A stretch of 64,000 nt of DNA, from NCBI RefSeq assembly GCF_000935355.1, contig NZ_JXZC01000001.1:62001-126000 (forward strand). Reading direction: 5' to 3'. This stretch comes from Rossellomorea aquimaris (GTDB lineage: Bacteria; Bacillota; Bacilli; Bacillales; Bacillaceae_B). The notes under the pieces were generated by a model. The model did not search any database. It saw only the letters and a list, made by a program, of their open reading frames with translations, and was not told the origin of the DNA. Positions 8,799 to 17,177 of this stretch are shown in pieces (positions within the stretch are counted from its first letter, which is position 1; the number at the start of each line of letters is the position of its first letter). The translations under genes were made by a program, and so were the position numbers.

Positions 8799-8900
8799 AT
8801 GAAAATGAACCGGGCAATCTTAATTTTGTTCTTTGTCGTCATTGGTTTAACGGCTTTTGTGTTTACCAATTATCCGGAAACTTTATATAGCTTTATGTAA
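8799..8900 (+). CDS. Putative 33-residue membrane peptide
   Basis: An ATG frame of 33 codons encodes a short basic N-terminus (MKMNRAILIL), one continuous hydrophobic stretch of about 18 residues ending near FVFTN, and a polar tail ending LYSFM. This is the layout of a single-pass membrane peptide. The upstream GATGGGATG is only a weak ribosome binding site. It lies alone between mrfB and cotD. Conservation in relatives would decide whether it is real. Confidence 0.45.
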   Translation: MKMNRAILILFFVVIGLTAFVFTNYPETLYSFM

Positions 8901-8941
8901 GATTACGATTTGTTTTCCTAAAAATAGGTATTTTCATTAGT

Positions 8942-8969
8942 ACATGTACCCTCTCCCTTTCATAGGCTA
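8942..8969 (+). promoter_or_regulatory. Candidate sigma-K promoter of cotD
   Basis: AC at 8942-8943, 17 bases, then CATAGGCTA at 8961-8969, an exact fit to AC-N17-CATANNNTA, about 40 bases before the cotD start. Confidence 0.7.
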
Positions 8970-9007
8970 TTAGTGTAACAACTAAGAGATGAAAGGAGAG
9001 CGTTTCT

Positions 9008-9361
9008 ATGTATAAAAGACCAAGACCTAATCAAGTACTTCCTGCAGTCATGCACCCGACGAAATGTTGTGTGAAACATACATGCAATACCTTTGAGGTG
9101 CCGCACATTCACCCTACTCACACGACAAATGTAAATAATGTTATGTATCAACATAAACATTATTTCCCGCAAACACAATCACAAGTAGACAGTGTTTCAC
9201 ACCAACATTTTAATTGTGGCGGTGGACCGGGAGGACCAGGAGGACCAGCTGGACCAGGATTTGGACCAGGGGGCCCAGGATTTGGACCAGGTGGCCCAGG
9301 TGGACCGGGATTCGGACCTCGTCCAAGACCACCATTCGGACCGTATGGTATGGGACGATAA
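9008..9361 (+). CDS. cotD: CotD-like inner spore coat protein with Gly-Pro tail
   Basis: The first 70 residues are rich in His, Cys and Thr (HPTKCCVKHTC, VPHIHPTHTTNVNN, QHKHYFPQTQSQVDS), which is the CotD signature. The protein then continues into about 45 residues of near-perfect GPGG/FGPGGP repeats, ending in an Arg/Pro-rich tail. B. subtilis CotD is, as I recall, about 75 residues, so the tail is an extension. ATG 9008 follows GAAAGGAGAGCG. A sigma-K-type promoter supports mother-cell expression. The protein would act in the inner coat, probably as a cross-linked structural component. Confidence 0.9.
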   Translation: MYKRPRPNQVLPAVMHPTKCCVKHTCNTFEVPHIHPTHTTNVNNVMYQHKHYFPQTQSQVDSVSHQHFNCGGGPGGPGGPAGPGFGPGGPGFGPGGPGGPGFGPRPRPPFGPYGMGR

Positions 9362-9381
9362 TATTCAGAGTTAAGATAACA

Positions 9382-9470
9382 GAGGGATGCCTCTAAGAGA
9401 TTAGTTTCAAATGCAGAGTGACACGCCGTGTTACTCTGCTAAAGTGACTAAGGCTTATTAGGGTCATCTC
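9382..9470 (+). terminator. Long imperfect palindrome after cotD
   Basis: An inner perfect-to-near-perfect stem (GCAGAGTGACACG and CGTGTTACTCTGC at 9413-9439) lies within a longer imperfect dyad whose outer arms run GAGGGATG...TTAGT and ACTAA...GGTCATCTC. A T-rich stretch follows. It may end the cotD transcript, but the long outer arms are more than a terminator needs. Confidence 0.45.
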
Positions 9471-9617
9471 TTCTTTATGATTGTAAATATTATATGATAT
9501 AAGGATTGATGACGTCGCAATTCGTAAAATATGTTACAATAGAGTGTAAAGGATTAGGGTATACTAATCTTTAAATAGACGTGTTTGCCCTGAAAGTTTA
9601 CTAAAGGAGTTTTGCAT

Positions 9618-10175
9618 TTGAGTAATGTTGCATGCATAACCGGGTATAAATCCTTTGAGTTAGGAATTTTCAAGCAGGATGACAAAGCGATTTACTACAT
9701 AAAACAAGCTCTAAAGAAAGAATTAGTATCTCTTTTGGATGAAGAATTAGAATGGGTGCTCATTAGTGGGCAGCTTGGCGTAGAACTTTGGGGGGCAGAA
9801 GTGGTGTTTGAACTTCAAGAAGATTATCCAGATCTTAAACTGGCTATACTGACTCCTTTTATCTCTCAAGAGGAAAACTGGAACGACCAGAATAAGGAAT
9901 ACTATGAACTCATCCTTTCTCAAGCGGATTTTATCGAATCTATTTCGAAAGAACCCTATAAGAGCCCTCAGCAGTTTCGAAACAAAAATCAATTATTCTT
10001 GCAAAAAAGCCAAACGTTAGTGATACTGTACGATGAAGAAAAAGAAGGCTCTCCTAAATACTTCTATCAAGAAGCGAAGAAGAAGAAAGAGTCCGATCCA
10101 ACTTTTGAAATAAGGGCGATTACCTTCCATGATCTGCAATGGGTCGTCGAAGAAGAGCAATGGAAGAATGAGTAG
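9618..10175 (+). CDS. ypsA: YpsA (DUF1273), SLOG-type cell division factor
   Basis: A 185-residue protein with the opening ITGYKSFELGIF and the VLISGQLGVELWGAE motif that marks the YpsA/DUF1273 branch of the SLOG fold, thought to bind nucleotide-like ligands. In Firmicutes YpsA has been linked to cell division and is encoded next to gpsB, as here. TTG 9618 lies eight bases after AAAGGAG; a TTG two codons earlier is too close to that site. Cytoplasmic, with no membrane segments. Confidence 0.92.
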   Translation: MSNVACITGYKSFELGIFKQDDKAIYYIKQALKKELVSLLDEELEWVLISGQLGVELWGAEVVFELQEDYPDLKLAILTPFISQEENWNDQNKEYYELILSQADFIESISKEPYKSPQQFRNKNQLFLQKSQTLVILYDEEKEGSPKYFYQEAKKKKESDPTFEIRAITFHDLQWVVEEEQWKNE

Positions 10176-10291
10176 AGGGGGCTTTATCACTCATTGACCA
10201 TTCGGAAATTTATAACCCCCAATAACAATTACAATTGACAAAATGATGGTTATTTGAAAAAATGATAGTGATAAATATAGAGGTGAAAATA

Positions 10292-10600
10292 ATGATCTCA
10301 GATAAAGTGAAATTAACGGCTAAGGATATCCTTGAAAAAGAATTTAAAAGTGGTATGAGGGGATACAAGCAAGAAGACGTAGATAAATTTTTAGATTTGA
10401 TTATTAAAGATTATGAAACCTTTCATCAAGAAATAGAAGATCTTCAACAAGAAAACCTGCGATTGAAGAAGCAAGTAGAGGGAGCCAGTAAGCAACGGTC
10501 CGCTGCTCCTGCTCAACAGACAGGCACAACGAATTTCGATATTCTCAAGCGCTTGTCTAATTTAGAAAAACATGTATTTGGCAACAAATTATACGACTAA
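10292..10600 (+). CDS. gpsB: GpsB cell division cofactor
   Basis: A 102-residue DivIVA-related protein. The N-terminal membrane-associating domain contains KDILEKEF and [14 protein letters not shown]; a coiled coil follows; and the C-terminal module ends [16 protein letters not shown], as expected of GpsB. It coordinates peptidoglycan synthesis between division and elongation by binding penicillin-binding proteins. The frame opens ten codons upstream, but alignment to the family and the AGAGGTG site support ATG 10292. rnpB follows, as in B. subtilis. Confidence 0.96.
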   Translation: MISDKVKLTAKDILEKEFKSGMRGYKQEDVDKFLDLIIKDYETFHQEIEDLQQENLRLKKQVEGASKQRSAAPAQQTGTTNFDILKRLSNLEKHVFGNKLYD

Positions 10601-10647
10601 TATTTCCAGTTGAATTCTTAGGGAAACTACAGTATAATTAGTTATTG

Positions 10648-11060
10648 CTGATCCTTAATGGTGTTTGGGTAATCGCTGCAACTTAATGTTGTAGAGGAAA
10701 GTCCATGCTCGCACGGTGCTGAGATGCACGTAGTGTTCGTGCCTAGCCAATTCATAAGCTAGGGCAGCTCAAGTATTGAGTTGACGGCAGGGAAATCACC
10801 TAAGTCCTTTTGGATATGGTGTGACTACCTTGAAAGTGCCACAGTGACGAAGTCCTGTTAGAAATGGCAGGAGTGGAACGAGGTAAACCCCACGAGCGAG
10901 AAACCCAAAATTAGGTAGGGGAATCCTCTCGGAGGAATTGAACGAAGAGAGGGACAAAGGAACTTCCTTTGTAGATAGATGATTACCACCCGAGTACGAG
11001 ACGAAAAGTCGCTTGTAGTACAACGGAACAAAACATGGCTTACAGAACACTGTTACGGGA
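10648..11060 (+). ncRNA. rnpB: RNase P RNA, class B
   Basis: Conserved core segments of the B-type ribozyme are plain: GGGTAATCGCTGCA, TAGAGGAAAGTCCATGCTCG, GCACGGTGCTGAGATGC, CTTGAAAGTGCCACAGTGAC, GTAAACCCC, GAGCGAGAAACCCAAA, GTAGGGGAATCC, and the 3' segment AACAAAACATGGCTTACAGA. The two ends pair as P1 (ATCC...GTGTT with AACAC...GGAT). It is the catalytic RNA that matures tRNA 5' ends. The ends are estimated from P1 and may be off by several bases. A frame of 101 codons on the opposite strand is a shadow. Confidence 0.97.
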
Positions 11061-11090
11061 TAAGAGCAATATGGCTTAAATAATGCAAGT

Positions 11091-11140
11091 GACTGATACA
11101 TGCAGGTAATACACTGCTCTTTTGTATCAGTCCTTTTTAT
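11091..11140 (+). terminator. Terminator after rnpB
   Basis: GACTGATACA and TGTATCAGTC flank a loop of about 20 bases, followed by CTTTTTATTTT. Confidence 0.8.
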
Positions 11141-11197
11141 TTTATGGGAAACAAGACAATACTATTAAATAGAGATACTTAATAACGAGGTGACAAT

Positions 11198-12337
11198 ATG
11201 AATACATATACATTAATAGCGACGGCAGCAATGGGCTTGGAAGCGATTGTCGCAAAAGAAGTGAAGGACCTGGGCTACGATTGTCAGGTGGAGAACGGGA
11301 AAGTCATCTTCAAAGGTGACGAAACGGCTATCGCAAGAGCCAATATGTGGCTAAGAACTGCTGACAGAATCAAGATACTTGTTGGAGACTTTAAAGCGTA
11401 CTCCTTTGATGAATTATTTGAAAATACAAAGAAACTGCCGTGGGAGAATTTCCTTCCTGTCGATGCAGAATTCCCGGTACAGGGCAAATCAGTTAAATCC
11501 AAGCTATACAGTGTACCTGATTGCCAAGCGATCGTAAAAAAGGCAATCGTTGAACGTTTACGTACGGCATACAAACGTACATCTTGGCTTGAGGAAACGG
11601 GCCCCTTGTTTAAAATTGAGGTGGCGATCCATAAAGATGTGGCAAGCATCACCCTCGATACTAGTGGACAAGGTCTTCACAAAAGGGGATATCGAATTGG
11701 ACAAGGTGAAGCTCCTTTAAAAGAAACGCTGGCTGCAGCACTGATTCAACTAACGACCTGGAATCCTGATCGTCCTTTTGTGGACCCATTCTGCGGGTCA
11801 GGTACCATTCCAATCGAAGCGGCATTGATCGGGCAAAACATTGCACCTGGATTTAACCGAGAGTTTTTGTCCGAGAGATGGCCGATGATGCCTGAGGACG
11901 TATGGGAAAAAACGCGTCAGGAAGCTGAAGATTTGGCTGACTACGACCAGCCTCTTGAAATATTGGGAACCGATATCGATCACCGGATGATAGAAGTATC
12001 GAAAGAGAATGCAATGGAGGCAGGTCTTGGGGATTTAGTGAAATTTAAGCAAATGCAAGTACGAGACTTCACTTCAGATTTGGAGTATGGCATCATTGTC
12101 GGAAATCCTCCTTACGGTGAACGTCTAGGTGAACGTAAAGAGGTTGAGAAAATGTATCAAGAAATGGGCAAAGCCTTTGAAAAATTGGAAACCTGGTCGG
12201 TATATATGATGACGTCCCATGAAAATTTTGAACAATTTTATGGGAAGCAAGCCACCAAAAAACGTAAATTGTTCAACGGATTTATTCGAACGGATTACTA
12301 CCAATACTTTGGCCCGCGTCCTCCGAGAAAAGGGTAA
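11198..12337 (+). CDS. ypsC: YpsC, THUMP-domain rRNA guanine-N2 methyltransferase
   Basis: A 379-residue protein with an N-terminal THUMP RNA-binding domain (about 40-160) and a C-terminal Rossmann methyltransferase. The SAM motif is FVDPFCGSGTIPIEAAL (about 192-208) and the catalytic GNPPYGERLG lies near 302, the NPPY motif of N-methyltransferases. It resembles the N-terminal half of E. coli RlmL (23S rRNA m2G2445), so that activity is inferred. ATG 11198 follows CGAGGTGAC. The position after gpsB and rnpB matches B. subtilis ypsC. Confidence 0.92.
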   Translation: MNTYTLIATAAMGLEAIVAKEVKDLGYDCQVENGKVIFKGDETAIARANMWLRTADRIKILVGDFKAYSFDELFENTKKLPWENFLPVDAEFPVQGKSVKSKLYSVPDCQAIVKKAIVERLRTAYKRTSWLEETGPLFKIEVAIHKDVASITLDTSGQGLHKRGYRIGQGEAPLKETLAAALIQLTTWNPDRPFVDPFCGSGTIPIEAALIGQNIAPGFNREFLSERWPMMPEDVWEKTRQEAEDLADYDQPLEILGTDIDHRMIEVSKENAMEAGLGDLVKFKQMQVRDFTSDLEYGIIVGNPPYGERLGERKEVEKMYQEMGKAFEKLETWSVYMMTSHENFEQFYGKQATKKRKLFNGFIRTDYYQYFGPRPPRKG

Positions 12338-12432
12338 CCATTTTAAGTCCGAAAAAAAGTTAAAGAAGGTCAGAATATCCTCTTCAATTCCTGCGTATAA
12401 TAGTTCTATCATTTTTAGAGGAGTGAAAGAGG

Positions 12433-12606
12433 ATGGACCATTCTTTCATCGATTATCACAAAATCTATCAGGCATTACAAAGCTCTATTTCTTCCACTTC
12501 AGGTGAAGAAGGAACAGCCATTCAACCAGACTTACACGAAGCGGCGAAAAACCTGGATCAGGCTTTTCAATATGAATTGTTAAGAAAAAAGAGAATATAC
12601 GACTGA
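12433..12606 (+). CDS. 57-residue protein of unknown function
   Basis: A short frame, missed by a 60-codon cutoff, starts with ATG at 12433 behind GAGGAGTGAAAGAGG and ends in a basic tail KRIYD. The product is hydrophilic and helical, with a Ser/Thr-rich stretch around residues 18-25; no family is recognised. It has its own promoter-like TATAAT about 35 bases upstream and is closed by an unusually long terminator palindrome, so it looks like a genuine single-gene unit between ypsC and ypvA. Confidence 0.7.
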   Translation: MDHSFIDYHKIYQALQSSISSTSGEEGTAIQPDLHEAAKNLDQAFQYELLRKKRIYD

Positions 12607-12626
12607 GTGTATTCTAAAGGAGATTA

Positions 12627-12680
12627 GGGACATCCATACAAGTGGTAGATCTACCCTTGATATGGAGCGTCCCTTTTCTT
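12627..12680 (+). terminator. Strong nested terminator
   Basis: GGGAC/GTCCC, ATCCATA/TATGGAG and CAAG/CTTG enclose GGTAGATCTACC; TTTTCTTTT follows. A 12-bp perfect palindrome forms the apex. Confidence 0.8.
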
Positions 12681-12809
12681 TTGTTAAGGGCATCGGAAAA
12701 CTTTAAATTAAAGGCTCATCTTAAGAGCCATGAATAAATTACGTTTTTATCTTTTCATTTCGAAAGAATTCTAGTAAATTAGAAATATTGTGTAACGCAG
12801 GAGGTCCTC

Positions 12810-14735
12810 ATGAGAAGAAAATTACCATTTGAATTAACCAAAGAGCAATCCTTTTATGAAGCATTATCCGACTGGATCGGTGACGTGTTTTATGATTTAT
12901 TGCCTGAAAAAGGATTTGATTTACGGGATGAACAGGTATTTATGGCCTTTCAGCTTAATCAAGCCTATAAAAACAAACAAGTTATGTTTGCAGAAGCAGG
13001 TGTGGGTACGGGGAAAACCCTTGTATATCTCTTATATGCGTTGTCGTATGCCAGATATACAGGTAAGCCGGCAATCATTGCGTGTGCGGATGAAACACTC
13101 ATTGAGCAGATTGTAAAAAAAGAAGGGGACATCCAGAAGCTTGAGATGGCACTGGACCTTGATATAGATGTTCGATTGGCAAAGTCCAGAGAGCAATATC
13201 TATGTATAAAGAAACTAGAAGAAAACCTTCCTCTGAACGAAGATTTCCAGGACATGTGGGAGGAATTACCTGGTTTTGTCCACGAAAACTCTTCCATGAA
13301 AAGCTTCAGTCATTATGGAGATAGAAGAGAATATGCTCATCTATCTGACGATGAATGGAATAGTGTAGGCTGGGATTCTCTTCAGGATTGTATGTCATGT
13401 GCCTACCGTCATCGATGCGGCCTTACCCTTCATCGCGAACATTACCGAAGTGCAGCAGACTTGATCATCTGTTCCCATGATTTTTATATGGAACATATTT
13501 GGACGAAAGACTCCCGTAAACGGGAAGGGCAGCTGCCACTTTTGCCGGAAGCAAGCTCTGTAGTATTTGACGAAGGTCACTTATTGGAATTTGCTTCTCA
13601 AAAAGCGATGACTTATCGGATGAGGATGGAGACACTTGAAGGACTATTGGAGAAGCTGTCATCTTCAGATATGAGGGAGGAGACCCTTTATATCATTGAA
13701 GATATCATGCTCGACAATGAAAAGTGGTTCGGGCTACTAGAGAAGGAATCCAAAGGGGAGTCAGGCTCCGATAGACAATACATCATTCGGTCAGAAGCCA
13801 TATTACAGCAAGGAAGGGCTCTAACGGAGAAAATAGAGAACCTGTTGAATGAACTCGTTTTTGAATCTGAAATGTACGTTATGGATGATTATCTTTTAAA
13901 GGTAGTGGAAGAATACCTGGAGCAGATCCAGTATTCGTTGAAACTGTTTTTAGACGATGAAAAGGGAATCTACTGGTTGGAAACATCCGAGGAAGAGCAC
14001 ACCTTTGTGGTGATGCCGAGATTAGTCGAGGAGATTCTTAGAGAACAGGTTTTTTCTCAAAATATCCCATTTATTTTTTCTTCGGCAACCCTTTCCTATA
14101 AAGGAGACTTCTCTTATGTTTCTCAATCACTGGGGATTGAGAAATATGAAAAATTTTCAGTGGAATCCCCATATGATTACGAGGACATGATGAAAGCGTA
14201 TCTTCCTTCACTGAATTCCGGAGTACATTCTAAAAATCAGTATGTATTGGACAAACTGAAGAGTAATCAAGGGAAATCGTTGATTCTTTTCACCTCCAAG
14301 GATGAAATGAATGCCTTTAGGTCGTATCAGGTGCAACAGGCTGATCAAGCATGGAATGTGATCTATGAAGGTGACAGAGAAATCAGTGATACAGTAGAGC
14401 AGTTCCAGCAGGAAACGTCAACTGTCCTGTGTTCTTATCACTTATGGGAAGGCTTGGACGTGCCAGGGGAGTCCCTTTCACAGGTCATTATCTACTCACT
14501 TCCATTCCCTCCAAAGGACCCTGTCTTTGATGCGAAACGCAAGCATGCCACTCACTCTGTGGAAGAAGTGGATATTCCTTACATGATCCTTCGCTTGAGA
14601 CAAGGAGTCGGACGTCTGATTCGGACGAGTGAAGACAAGGGGAGCATCCATGTTCTGATGAATGATGCAGAAACTTCACATAAAGAATTGGTAGAATCCG
14701 TTTTACCCGTTGGGATTGAAGTATTGAACGCATAG
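12810..14735 (+). CDS. ypvA: YpvA, DinG/XPD-type ATP-dependent DNA helicase
   Basis: A 641-residue SF2 helicase of the DinG-XPD group. Walker A is GVGTGKT (about 65-71) and the DExH box is FDEGH (about 253). Cysteines at about 131 (YLCIKK) and 193-202 (DCMSCAYRHRCG) form the iron-sulfur cluster ligands between motifs I and II. FSSATL and the late RLRQGVGRLIR motif VI are present. It is expected to unwind 5'-3' on damaged or structured DNA. ATG 12810 has GGAGGTCCTC upstream. A single-gene unit with its own terminator. Confidence 0.93.
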   Translation: MRRKLPFELTKEQSFYEALSDWIGDVFYDLLPEKGFDLRDEQVFMAFQLNQAYKNKQVMFAEAGVGTGKTLVYLLYALSYARYTGKPAIIACADETLIEQIVKKEGDIQKLEMALDLDIDVRLAKSREQYLCIKKLEENLPLNEDFQDMWEELPGFVHENSSMKSFSHYGDRREYAHLSDDEWNSVGWDSLQDCMSCAYRHRCGLTLHREHYRSAADLIICSHDFYMEHIWTKDSRKREGQLPLLPEASSVVFDEGHLLEFASQKAMTYRMRMETLEGLLEKLSSSDMREETLYIIEDIMLDNEKWFGLLEKESKGESGSDRQYIIRSEAILQQGRALTEKIENLLNELVFESEMYVMDDYLLKVVEEYLEQIQYSLKLFLDDEKGIYWLETSEEEHTFVVMPRLVEEILREQVFSQNIPFIFSSATLSYKGDFSYVSQSLGIEKYEKFSVESPYDYEDMMKAYLPSLNSGVHSKNQYVLDKLKSNQGKSLILFTSKDEMNAFRSYQVQQADQAWNVIYEGDREISDTVEQFQQETSTVLCSYHLWEGLDVPGESLSQVIIYSLPFPPKDPVFDAKRKHATHSVEEVDIPYMILRLRQGVGRLIRTSEDKGSIHVLMNDAETSHKELVESVLPVGIEVLNA

Positions 14736-14750
14736 CCAAGTAAAGTTGGA

Positions 14751-14775
14751 ACCGCCTTAATGGGCGGTTTTTTTT
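14751..14775 (+). terminator. Terminator after ypvA
   Basis: ACCGCC, loop TTAATG, GGCGGT, then eight T residues. Confidence 0.88.
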
Positions 14776-14810
14776 ATGGATCTTCTGGGCGTGAGAACTT
14801 ACTTTCGTGA

Positions 14811-14964
14811 TCGATAATAAATGAATCAAATTCGATAATATATTATAAAAGTCGATAATAAATGGCTCAAAGTCGATAATATAACTTAAAAGTCGATAAT
14901 AAATGGCTCAAAGTCGATAATATATCTTAAAAGTCGATAATAAACCTGGAAAAGTCGTAAAATA
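14811..14964. repeat. Array of eight TCGATAAT boxes every 20/21 bp
   Basis: Boxes begin at 14811, 14832, 14852, 14873, 14893, 14914, 14934 and (degenerate) 14955, so steps alternate 21 and 20 bp. Box sequence is TCGATAATA. The spacer alternates between AATGGCTCAAAG-type and TA-CTTAAAAG-type, making a 41-bp composite unit repeated about 3.5 times. It fills the space between the ypvA terminator and the ypwA promoter region, has no coding potential and is not palindromic. A degenerate relative is at 29946-30030. Confidence 0.9.
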
Positions 14965-15103
14965 CAGTTGAAACTTAACAATAAAAAGGCCCATGATTAC
15001 TTTTCTTCAATGATAATTCCCTCTCCCATCAATCTTTCCGAACCCAAGTTGCCAGAAAAATATGATAAAATAGATTGAATGTTAAAAAGGGGGCTTTTAA
15101 AAA

Positions 15104-16618
15104 ATGAAAGAATCAATACTAGAGACAAAAGATCAATTTCATGATTATGTTAAAAAAATGTCGGCCTACAACGAAGCACTTGGTTTGATGTTCTGGGACT
15201 TACGGACCGGCGCTCCAAAGAATGGTGCAGAACAACGGTCAGAAGTCATCGGGATGCTTTCATCTGAGCTGTTTGAAATGTCCACTTCCAATGAAATGGC
15301 AGCTTACTTAGCAAAACTCACTCCAGTATTGGACCAGTTGGATGAGACGACACAAAAATTATTGGAAGAGTGTCAAAAAGAGTATGATCGGAATAAAAAA
15401 ATTCCTGCCTCTGAATACAGGGAGTATGTAGTGTTACAGTCGAAAGCAGAAGGTGTCTGGGAAGAGGCAAAAGAAAAAGCGGATTTCACCATGTTTCAGC
15501 CTTATCTAGAAAAACTGGTGGCATTCACGAAACGTTTTATTGATTATTGGGGCTACGAGGATAATAAGTATAATACGTTACTGGATATGTATGAACCAGG
15601 TGTAACGGTAGAAGTGTTAGATAAAGTATTTGGTGATCTACGGGATCAAATAGTCCCACTGGTACATAAAATTTCCGATTCGGAAAATAAGCCGAAAACC
15701 GATTTCCTTTTTGAACACTTTCCAAAGGCCAAGCAAAAGGAATTCAGTTTAAAGATACTTGAACAAATGGGATATGATTTCAACTCAGGAAGACTTGATG
15801 AAACGGTCCATCCGTTTGCGATTGGTTTAAACCCTGGTGACGTAAGGGTAACAACTAAATATGACGAGAAGGATTGGAGAACAGCTGTGTTCGGAACGAT
15901 CCATGAAGGCGGACATGCTCTTTATGAGCAAAACATTTCAAAAAAGCTGATGGGCACACCGCTATGTACGGGCACGTCCATGGGAATCCATGAATCACAA
16001 TCACTGTTTTATGAAAATTTCGTAGGTAGGGATCATTCTTTCTGGAAGAAGAATTATTCATTACTGAAGGAATACTCGATGGGCCAGTTTGATGCTGTTG
16101 AACTGGACGATTTCTATCGGGCGATCAATGAATCGAAGCCTTCATTAATACGGATCGAAGCCGATGAATTAACGTATGCTCTACATATCATCATCCGTTA
16201 TGAAATTGAAAAAGGGTTATTCAATGATGAGATGGAAGTGAAGGATCTTCCTGAAATCTGGAATCAGAAATATGAAGAGTATTTAGGTGTCCGTCCTTCC
16301 CATAATGGTGAAGGTGTCCTCCAGGATGTTCATTGGGCAGGTGGAAGCTTCGGTTACTTTCCGTCATATGCATTAGGATATATGTACGCGGCACAGTTTA
16401 AACGTGCCATGTTACACGATCTTCCACATTATGAAGAGCTGTTGGAAAAGGGGGATCTTGCTCCCATCAGAGAATGGATGACGACGAACGTCCATCAGTG
16501 GGGCAAGATGAAGAAACCGCTTGAAATCATCAGGGAGGTTACCGGAGAAGGGCTTAATGCCCAATACTTGGCCGAGTATTTAACGGAGAAGTATTCAAAG
16601 GTGTATTCCTTGAATTAA
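15104..16618 (+). CDS. ypwA: YpwA, M32 family metallocarboxypeptidase
   Basis: A 504-residue, all-helical zinc carboxypeptidase. The HExxH motif is in TIHEGGHALYEQ (about residue 266) and the family segments GVRPSHNGEGVLQDVHWAGGSFGYFPSYALGYM-like and MGIHESQS are visible, the latter supplying part of the metal and substrate site. It removes C-terminal residues from peptides in the cytoplasm. ATG 15104 has AAAAAGGGGG upstream. It shares a likely transcript with the GyrI-like gene 18 bases downstream. Confidence 0.95.
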   Translation: MKESILETKDQFHDYVKKMSAYNEALGLMFWDLRTGAPKNGAEQRSEVIGMLSSELFEMSTSNEMAAYLAKLTPVLDQLDETTQKLLEECQKEYDRNKKIPASEYREYVVLQSKAEGVWEEAKEKADFTMFQPYLEKLVAFTKRFIDYWGYEDNKYNTLLDMYEPGVTVEVLDKVFGDLRDQIVPLVHKISDSENKPKTDFLFEHFPKAKQKEFSLKILEQMGYDFNSGRLDETVHPFAIGLNPGDVRVTTKYDEKDWRTAVFGTIHEGGHALYEQNISKKLMGTPLCTGTSMGIHESQSLFYENFVGRDHSFWKKNYSLLKEYSMGQFDAVELDDFYRAINESKPSLIRIEADELTYALHIIIRYEIEKGLFNDEMEVKDLPEIWNQKYEEYLGVRPSHNGEGVLQDVHWAGGSFGYFPSYALGYMYAAQFKRAMLHDLPHYEELLEKGDLAPIREWMTTNVHQWGKMKKPLEIIREVTGEGLNAQYLAEYLTEKYSKVYSLN

Positions 16619-16635
16619 ACACTGGAGGCAAAATC

Positions 16636-17103
16636 ATGGAAATTAATGTTGCATCGCTAGAGGATAAATTGCTTGTTGGAATAGGCTGGACAGGCCCATA
16701 TGGAAGAGGTTCTGAGATTCCGAGACTATTCACTAAGTTTCAACAGATGATCCCATCCATCCACCACATCAATGGAGATGAATGCATATACGCACCTTTC
16801 CATGACAGAGCGACTGATTTTACGTATTACTGTACCGTAGAGGTTGATCGTGTGGAAAAGCTTCCACCGGGATTAGTGGAGCTGTCACTCCCTGCCGGTG
16901 AGTATGCCCACGCTCTTTATGAAGGCCTTTCAACGGAAGTTGAGCAAGCTTACTTCGCCATCTTTAACTGGATTAAAGAAAATGGGTTTGAAAAAGATTA
17001 CTCCAGACTGAGTGTCGAGAAGTATCTATCCCAGGATAGGGAAATCAACGAAACGGAAGATAAACGGAAATTAGAGTTGTTTGTTCCAATTAAAGAGAAA
17101 TAG
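16636..17103 (+). CDS. GyrI-like small-molecule-binding domain protein
   Basis: A 155-residue single-domain protein of the GyrI/AraC effector-binding type (SHS2-duplication fold). The ends of both repeats are visible: VGIGWTGPYGRGSEIPRLFTKF near the start and LPAGEYAHALYEG and LSVEKYL near the end. There is no DNA-binding domain, so it is a stand-alone ligand-binding or hydrolase-like member. The ligand is unknown. ATG 16636 follows CTGGAGGC. It probably shares a transcript with ypwA. Confidence 0.8.
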   Translation: MEINVASLEDKLLVGIGWTGPYGRGSEIPRLFTKFQQMIPSIHHINGDECIYAPFHDRATDFTYYCTVEVDRVEKLPPGLVELSLPAGEYAHALYEGLSTEVEQAYFAIFNWIKENGFEKDYSRLSVEKYLSQDREINETEDKRKLELFVPIKEK

Positions 17104-17104
17104 A

Positions 17105-17138
17105 AAAGAGGCTGCTTCTGTGAAGCAGCCTCTTTTTA
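17105..17138 (+). terminator. Terminator after the GyrI-like gene
   Basis: AAGAGGCTGCTTC and GAAGCAGCCTCTTTTT. The downstream edge runs directly into an orphan hairpin-repeat L element. Confidence 0.88.
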
Positions 17139-17175
17139 TGCTTGTCGGGCCTGATCAAGCCGCCTGCGCTTTTCT
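17136..17175. repeat. Orphan L half of the hairpin repeat (n = 0)
   Basis: TTATGCTTGTCGGGCCTGAT...GCCGCCTGCGCTTTTC matches the L element of the arrays at 1.8 and 49.5 kb, with no R element or inner hairpin. It fills the gap between the GyrI gene terminator and the stop codon of the convergent cbaA, again touching a gene 3' end. Confidence 0.85.
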
Positions 17176-17177
17176 TT

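Noticed and set aside
9192-9396. Two 60-codon frames overlapping the cotD tail
   Set aside because: Off-frame readings of the GGACCAGG repeats encoding the Gly-Pro tail.
10796-11101. 101-codon frame on the minus strand
   Set aside because: It lies wholly opposite the RNase P RNA, whose conserved core explains the sequence.
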